Made by a program: the position numbers and the translations under genes | Assembly (NCBI GenBank): GCA_025403435.1 | Contig: CM046338.1 | Coordinates: 17,669,316 to 17,733,315 of the forward strand | From: Artocarpus heterophyllus | Taxonomy: Eukaryota; Streptophyta; Magnoliopsida; Rosales; Moraceae | Length of the DNA: 64,000 bases | Direction of reading: 5' to 3' | Part shown: positions 60,621 to 64,000 of the stretch, piece by piece | Position numbering within the stretch: the first letter of the stretch is position 1 | Layout: each line of letters begins with the position of its first letter | The notes under the pieces: generated by a model | Told to the model about the DNA's origin: nothing | Database searches by the model: none | What the model saw: only the letters and a program-made list of their open reading frames with translations

Positions 60621-62949
60621 CAAGGAGGGAGAGTACGGGTTTTTGTAATTGTATCCTGGGATCTTTATGACTGTACACGTGGATTGGTGGGTGGATCTTG
60701 GCGGTTCGTTTTCGTGGCTGTTTCTCGACTTCCCTATGGCTGATTATACCGGATTAGATTTGAAAATTTTGGCATGACGACGTAGTAAAACTTAAAAGAA
60801 CTGATCCCGGAATTTTGAGAAATTGTTGTTCGCCCCCATTTTTTGTCCTGTCTAAGTCGTCTCGTCTCTCTGCAACGATTTACTTTAATATTTATCATCT
60901 TGGCCCTTCAATTTATCTTTTTCTTTAAGGTCCTTCAATTAAATTGGACAAATTTTTACCAACAAAAATTTTGGGAATTTAGAAATGGAAACATTTTGAG
61001 AAATATATTAAGACTGTTTTTAAAATTATGTTTGTTTAATTTTTTGAGTATTTTTTTGAAATTGTTTTGGGTAATTTGTTGAAATTATTTTGGGTAATTT
61101 TTTAGCCCAAAGTTTGCGCCACCCCCCCTCCCCCCTCTCTCTACTCTCAACGACCAATCATCTTCGAGCGAACCCACCGCCATCCAATGAACCCAGTCCT
61201 ACCCACGCCATCACAGTGAATCGATGTCATCTTGAGTGACCCTCGACCATGCCATCGAATGACCACAAAATAGTGAAAACACCTTTTTTGTGTTATTATT
61301 TTTTGGACTTTGTTGGGGGTGTTTTCAAAATGTTTTTGTTGCCTAATCATTTCTATTTTTTGTGTTTTTGAAAATGACAAATAACTTCTCAAAATGGAAC
61401 CGAACAGCTTTTTTCACCTTGCTCTTCAAATTCTTAGAAAAGTGGTCTACACACTCTCCTAATTTTAAAATATTAATAAAACTTTGTTACATTCTACCTA
61501 TCTAGTGTGTTTGACCACTCTAGTTAAAACCAAAATTTTTAGTTGCTATCGTATAAAACTCTTACTATAATGTCAAGCAAAAATAAGCTACAATGTAAAG
61601 CTCTCATATGTTTCTGGTTCAAACCATACTTTCCAAAACACTATAAAATTGACGCGAGATTAACTTAAAATGTTATCTAAACTAAAATCTTATTAAAAAA
61701 TTGATGATGACAAACACAAAAATCTTATTTTAGAATGTTGTTGTTCTATGAATTTTTTTTTGTTTTTGTTTTTTTTTAAGACAAAAAAGAAAAAAATTTC
61801 ATCTCTTGCACTCTTTATGCATAAAAAATAAGTTAAAAAGACAAAAATACCCTTGTTTAAACTGAATTTATTTCTTAAAAGATATTTCTCTTGTGAAAAT
61901 TTTTTTAAAAAATATTTTAAGAATTTAAAAAATAAAACTTAAAGAGATTTTGTGAAATTTTGATTTGTTTTAGGGGTTTTTTTTTTTTTTTACCTTTTTT
62001 GAATAGTCAATTTTTTATTGAAAGGAATAGTTAAAATATATTTCAGTTAAGCTTATTTTTGCATTTTTTTCCCTATTTTTTCATTTACAAAGTGAACAAT
62101 GAATTAAGTTGAAATAAGTTTTTCAAATTTAAAACCTACTTTTTGATTTTCAAAAATGAAGAGATGAATTGAGAAAAAATTAAAATTGAAAGGTATAATT
62201 ATCTAATTACCCAATTGTTATGGTTTCATGCCGTCTGTCAATTAAATATTTAAATATCTCATTTTAAAATTGTAGTTTTTACGAACGGGACGTCGCATAT
62301 GACGCCATAGGCTTTAGAGCATGCCGTCGTTTATGTCCAAAGGTGCATGCTTATAACAGGTTTCTGTCGCTTAATGAAAAACGACAAGCAGTTTTCTGAA
62401 GTACGATGTCCAACACCATAGTTAAAGGAATGGTTGTGCTTTAACTCTTTTCGCGATGCTTCTTCACAAACTTCAATCGGTGCTGTAAACTTGTTTCGCT
62501 TTCTCTTATTTGTCTCTTTTTTTGATCTTGACCTACGTTACTTGTTCCAGAATTATAAAGTGAATAAAAAGAGCGGCTACTTTTGGATTTTTGTTTTATT
62601 GAAATGAGTGCTCCAAATCTATATCTATCGTTTTTTTGTCAGACTCCAAAACCATCTTTTCATCTTATCCTTCAAACATAACCTATGAGAAACGTTTTAA
62701 GTAATCACAAAAAGGAAAAAAGAGAAGAAAAGAAAAGAGGAATCAATTATTCAAAACTGCTATGCTACATTTTCCTTGAACTTAAGTTTTGTTGCATATT
62801 TGTACAAGATAGAAGAGCACAACATTAAAACAGGAAGAGCAACTACAGCATCTTTGGAGTTGGAACTAGAAATATATATGTACAACAAGGGGCAGCTTAA
62901 TATGCACGCTTATATACGGATGTATGTACGTAATCTATGATTCTTATAC
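60621..62949. other. Intergenic region upstream of ALY
   Basis: No supported gene. AT-rich with long T and A runs and a 23-bp tandem duplication at 61058-61103 (GAAATT(G/A)TTTTGGGTAATTTGTT type). A CCCCCCTCCCCCCTCTCTCT run lies near 61122. Confidence 0.5.
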
Positions 62950-63019
62950 ATGTACATGTACACAAGGCACACATTAATCATTTTATCATATATGGTACTG
63001 GGCAGAATAAAATGTGCTT

Positions 63020-63351
63020 TGTCGAGGCAATTTAAAACCACTCGACCATGCATTTTGGGTAGAGACCTTAATCAGCAGCAACAGCCGAAAGGCCTTGGTA
63101 GTTCTTTCTGGATCTTACATGATGAGGACATCGTTAGCACAAGCAAGAGCACGTGGGAGACATATTCAGATCCAATTCAAGTTCCCATTGGTCCGGTTAC
63201 GAGAGCTCGTGCGAAGAAGTTTAAAGAAACGCTTATTGGGCTGATTCAAGCACCTTGGGCTCAAGCTATTGCATGGAGGCCCATTGAGGGAATTGCATGC
63301 GGCAACCAGACCAACAAATGCGTGATTCAAGCTCTAGAAGGGATTGAGTAA
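63020..63351 (+). pseudogene. Ty3/gypsy pol C-terminal remnant
   Basis: The frame ending at 63351 has IQVPIGPVTRARAKKFKETL followed by IGLIQAPWAQ, a conserved tail found downstream of integrase in many plant gypsy polyproteins. The frame contains no integrase or RT, so this is a fragment or the start of an element running off the window. The sequence after it (TATATATTGTAACGAATTTCATTCAATGG near 63580) looks like LTR. Confidence 0.6.
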
Positions 63352-64000
63352 TTTCCATTTTAGTTACTTTCCCCTTTTTGAGGCGACACATGGCGAGAAG
63401 AATCAGCTTATTTACCTTTTAATGTCTAGTTTCCTTTTTGCATTTGTGTTATTTCTATTATTGTAAGGCTTTTAAGCCATTAAGGGAACTTTTCTTATTT
63501 AGTTTAGATTTGACATTTGGTAAACGATTTTTCCGAAATTCCATGGGAATTAGGAGCTGAAAATTCGCATAGGAACCCCTATATATTGTAACGAATTTCA
63601 TTCAATGGAATACAAGTAATAACACATAATTTTGAGGTTTAATTCTCTTTCGTTCCTAAACGAACTATTCGAACTTATCGGAAATTTCCATGGCGTTCAT
63701 AGACTTATCAATCAGTCCATCCATAGCTGATTGTGGCGTCCTCACATACCAAGACTTATCAATCAGTCCCTCCATAGCTGATTGTGGCGTCCTCGCATAC
63801 CAAGGTTCGTGCTTCTTGTTGGGCATCGGGTCGCGGTTCCATCCAAAACCGGTTAGAAATTTGATCTTGGAAACCACTTTTGGTTAGAGTCGCATCAGTT
63901 CTTGACGGGGTTCATATCATTACACCTCTCATAGAACACAAGGCAAGCAAGTGAAGTACACTTCACACCGCCTTTCCACAAGCCAGTCCCCAGCGCCACA
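63352..64000 (+). other. Possible gypsy LTR or flank with a 51-bp tandem duplication
   Basis: No coding gene is seen. A 51-bp unit beginning ACTTATCAATCAGTCC is present twice (63703-63753 and 63754-63804) with two mismatches. A TATA-like CCTATATATTG lies near 63578. The LTR ends could not be defined within the window. Confidence 0.4.

Noticed and set aside
63703..63804. CRISPR-like or other array
   Set aside because: It has only two units without unique spacers, in plant nuclear DNA; it is an ordinary tandem duplication.
1..64000. tRNA, rRNA or microRNA genes
   Set aside because: I scanned for tRNA A/B-box patterns and strong short hairpins and saw none I could support; a tRNAscan or small-RNA mapping run would be decisive.

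Overview
The window is nuclear DNA of a flowering plant. It is AT-rich and has GT-AG introns, two single-copy genes whose proteins belong to plant-specific families, and many plant LTR retrotransposons with tRNA-iMet-type primer sites. It looks like a eudicot, possibly woody; the species cannot be told from sequence alone.

Layout. (1) 1-2.17 kb: AT-rich intergenic DNA with a possible orphan promoter. (2) 2.4-19.0 kb: a nest of transposons. An old Ty1/copia element on the minus strand carries a 545-bp inverted-repeat element in one LTR, two solo gypsy-type LTRs near its RNase H region, and a younger complete copia element (465-bp LTRs, target duplication CTCGA) inside its gag. (3) 19-24 kb and 32.3-37 kb: gene-free repeats, including a non-coding block present twice. 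(4) 24.1-32.3 kb: an almost unmutated LTR retrotransposon with 1966- and 1965-bp LTRs and target duplication CGGGA. It has no gag or pol. It carries two open frames: a 173-aa basic, cysteine-rich protein, and an intronless 216-aa LONELY GUY (LOG)-type protein, the family that makes active cytokinin. (5) 37.0-42.9 kb: a complete plus-strand SNF4/KIN-beta-gamma gene (13 coding exons, 485 aa), the regulatory subunit of SnRK1 kinase. (6) 44.9-60.5 kb: a complete minus-strand ALWAYS EARLY/LIN9-type gene (19 coding exons, 1171 aa), convergent with SNF4. Its intron 8 holds a 5.2-kb copia element in the sense direction. (7) 60.6-64 kb: intergenic DNA and a gypsy fragment.

LTR divergence counted by eye gives an order of insertion: outer copia (about 10 percent), copia in the ALY intron (about 5 percent), nested copia (about 2 percent), LOG-carrying element (one homopolymer base in about 1966). 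The LOG-carrying element is the most unusual object: a non-autonomous Tekay/Del-like element with a plant hormone enzyme homologue and a protein that resembles the small cysteine-rich RNA-binding proteins of plant RNA viruses.

SNF4 (energy signalling) and ALY (DREAM/MMB-type cell-cycle transcription complex) are ordinary neighbours. Nothing in the sequence suggests they act in one pathway. Exon boundaries were derived by hand from frame, GT/AG signals and family similarity; every junction keeps the frame.
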